From Leucobacter komagatae (GTDB lineage: Bacteria > Actinomycetota > Actinomycetes > Actinomycetales > Microbacteriaceae): 64,000 nucleotides of DNA. Position 1 is the first letter of the stretch; each line of letters starts with the position of its first letter. The DNA is taken from positions 1 through 64,000 of the forward strand of contig NZ_JXSQ01000004.1 of the NCBI RefSeq assembly GCF_000834055.1. The letters run 5' to 3'. Positions 62,750-64,000 of the stretch are shown here, one piece after another. The notes under the pieces were generated by a model, which made no database searches, had not been told where the DNA came from, and worked only from the letters and a program-made list of their open reading frames with translations. Both the position numbers and the translations under genes were made by a program.

Positions 62750-64000
62750 TCACCTGACGGTCACGCCACCGAACTTCGCCTTCCCAAGCAGGCTCAGTTC
62801 GAAGCCCTCAACGCCCTCCCCGAGCCCGACGAGCGAGTCTACGAAGACGAGCGGGAATGAGGGGGTAAAGGCAAACACGGCCTCGGCGGCACGGTCAAGG
62901 CCAGGCTTGCGATCGGCGCTCTCCAGGTACTCGTTCTGCGCTGCGAGCGCTTCGGCGAGTCCTGGCGCTTCAAGACCAGAGGGATTGAAGAAGCCTTCGG
63001 CGGTGAATGCAAGGCCGTAGGTCATTGCCGGGTCCGGTCGCCCAGTCCACTGCGAGAACATCGCCGGATACTCCTTGTCGACGAAGAACTCCTGCGCCTG
63101 CTGAACAACCTCACGCGGGAGGAGGTTCACGGTGACACCGACCTCCGCCCACTGGTCTTTGAGGATCTCGGCAATGCGGGTTGTTTGTGCGTCTGCGACG
63201 ATCGTGAGGTCGAAGATCAGCGCCTGCGCTCCGGCCTCAGCCAGCAGCCGTCGCGCCTCATCTGGGTCGTAGTCGTATTCAACTGAGGCAGGGGGCGCAG
63301 CCCAGTAGCCCTCGGGAAACACGCTGTGCCCCACGCGCCCGTACCCGAAGAAGCCGCTCTCGAGGAGCGCCTCGCGGTCGATGGCGATCGACAGCGCTCG
63401 GCGGACGAGTGGATCCCCGAGCTCCGCGGACCCGGTGTTGATGAAGATCATGTTGTTGTTCACGCGGGGTGCCCGAAAGAGCTTCACGTCGCTCTCCGTT
63501 TCGAGCGCCCCTGCGTCTGACGGAGCAACATCGATCACGATGTCCTGCTGCCCGCCACGCAATGAACCAACACGCGTCTTCGGTTCGGGGAGCATGCTGA
63601 ATGTGAGTGCCGGCGCACGCACGCTCGCGGCATCCCAGTATTCGTCGAAGCGTTCCACACGCAGCGATTCACCGCGCCGCCACTCGCCGAACTGCCAGCC
63701 GCCCGCGCCAACCGGCGCTGTGCTGAGATCTCCCCCGGCCGCCTCAGCTGCCGTGGGAGACACCATCATTCCGGCACGGTCAGACAGCGCCATGAGCAGG
63801 CCAGCGTCGGGCTCCGCGAGCACAAGCGTCGCGGTGAGCTCATCGTCGACACGGACCTCGTCTACGGAGGCAACGTCAGAGAGGATATTCGAGCCTTCCC
63901 CCTGCGCCCGGTCGATGTTGTACTTCACCGCGGCGGCGTTCAGTGGCGTGCCATCGTGAAAGGTGACGCCTTCGCGGAGCGTGAGGGTGAGCTCGGTCGG
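62750..64000 (-). CDS. ABC transporter substrate-binding protein, family 5 (copy 2), partial
   Basis: The C-terminal 416 residues of a binding protein; the 5' end, signal peptide and start lie beyond the window. It closely parallels copy 1 at 57541-59067 through its whole length: LREGVTFHDGTPLNAAAVKY against LREGVTFHDGTDFDAEAVKY, the DRAGMMVSPTAAE block in both, SIAIDREALLESGFFGYG against SVDREALLESGFFGFG, and a shared ending FELSLLGKxKFxGVT. It is thus a duplicate of copy 1. No importer subunits follow it within the window, so it may use the copy 1 importer or have its own to the right. Confidence 0.92.
   Translation of the reverse strand, partial: PTELTLTLREGVTFHDGTPLNAAAVKYNIDRAQGEGSNILSDVASVDEVRVDDELTATLVLAEPDAGLLMALSDRAGMMVSPTAAEAAGGDLSTAPVGAGGWQFGEWRRGESLRVERFDEYWDAASVRAPALTFSMLPEPKTRVGSLRGGQQDIVIDVAPSDAGALETESDVKLFRAPRVNNNMIFINTGSAELGDPLVRRALSIAIDREALLESGFFGYGRVGHSVFPEGYWAAPPASVEYDYDPDEARRLLAEAGAQALIFDLTIVADAQTTRIAEILKDQWAEVGVTVNLLPREVVQQAQEFFVDKEYPAMFSQWTGRPDPAMTYGLAFTAEGFFNPSGLEAPGLAEALAAQNEYLESADRKPGLDRAAEAVFAFTPSFPLVFVDSLVGLGEGVEGFELSLLGKAKFGGVTVR

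Overview
The window is high-GC, densely coding bacterial DNA. Frequent leaderless starts (a TAnnnT hexamer 6-7 nt before the start codon), a GuaB1-type CBS-domain enzyme, the leuB-ilvE-FAH order and codons strongly biased to G/C at the third position suggest an actinobacterium, most likely a Leucobacter-like member of Microbacteriaceae. The assignment is inference; no rRNA is present.

Positions 1-24000 are mostly core genome. They hold queuosine salvage (tgt, yhhQ), a thioredoxin-reductase-like enzyme, gltX, an MFS exporter, a divergent LysR/class V aminotransferase pair, rlmN, a branched-chain amino acid operon (leuB, ilvE, FAH), tRNA-Glu(CUC), an AI-2E family protein, thrC, guaB1, mscL, an M20 dipeptidase with a frameshift, a 39-residue cysteine-rich protein, a glycerophosphodiesterase and a second MFS exporter with a pentanucleotide/G-quadruplex repeat just upstream.

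Positions 24000-32000 hold an amidase divergent from a TetR regulator across a perfect palindrome, an alpha/beta hydrolase, and a lipid-flavoured group: SDR, AGPS-like FAD oxidase, TetR and GlpD-type glycerol-3-phosphate dehydrogenase.

Positions 32000-50700 are the accessory part, centred on carboxylate import and CoA activation. Three paralogous MHS-family transporters each sit beside CoA-ligase-type genes. One transporter is frameshifted, and next to it lie remnants of a lipoprotein gene and of a DUF6973-like gene. Beside these is an unusual XRE-HTH fused to a degenerate acyl-CoA-ligase fold, which may be a carboxylate-sensing regulator. An 18-nt element upstream of it recurs upstream of the third transporter. 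The strip also holds a two-gene cassette of a MazG-like pyrophosphohydrolase and a GIY-YIG/DUF2075 helicase, a plausible nucleic-acid-targeting or defence module.

Positions 50700-64000 hold an ABC-2 exporter pair, a hypothetical protein, a complete five-gene peptide/nickel-type ABC importer operon, and a Baeyer-Villiger-type monooxygenase plus amidase. These two enzymes are flanked on the far side by a second copy of the importer's binding protein, which runs off the window end.
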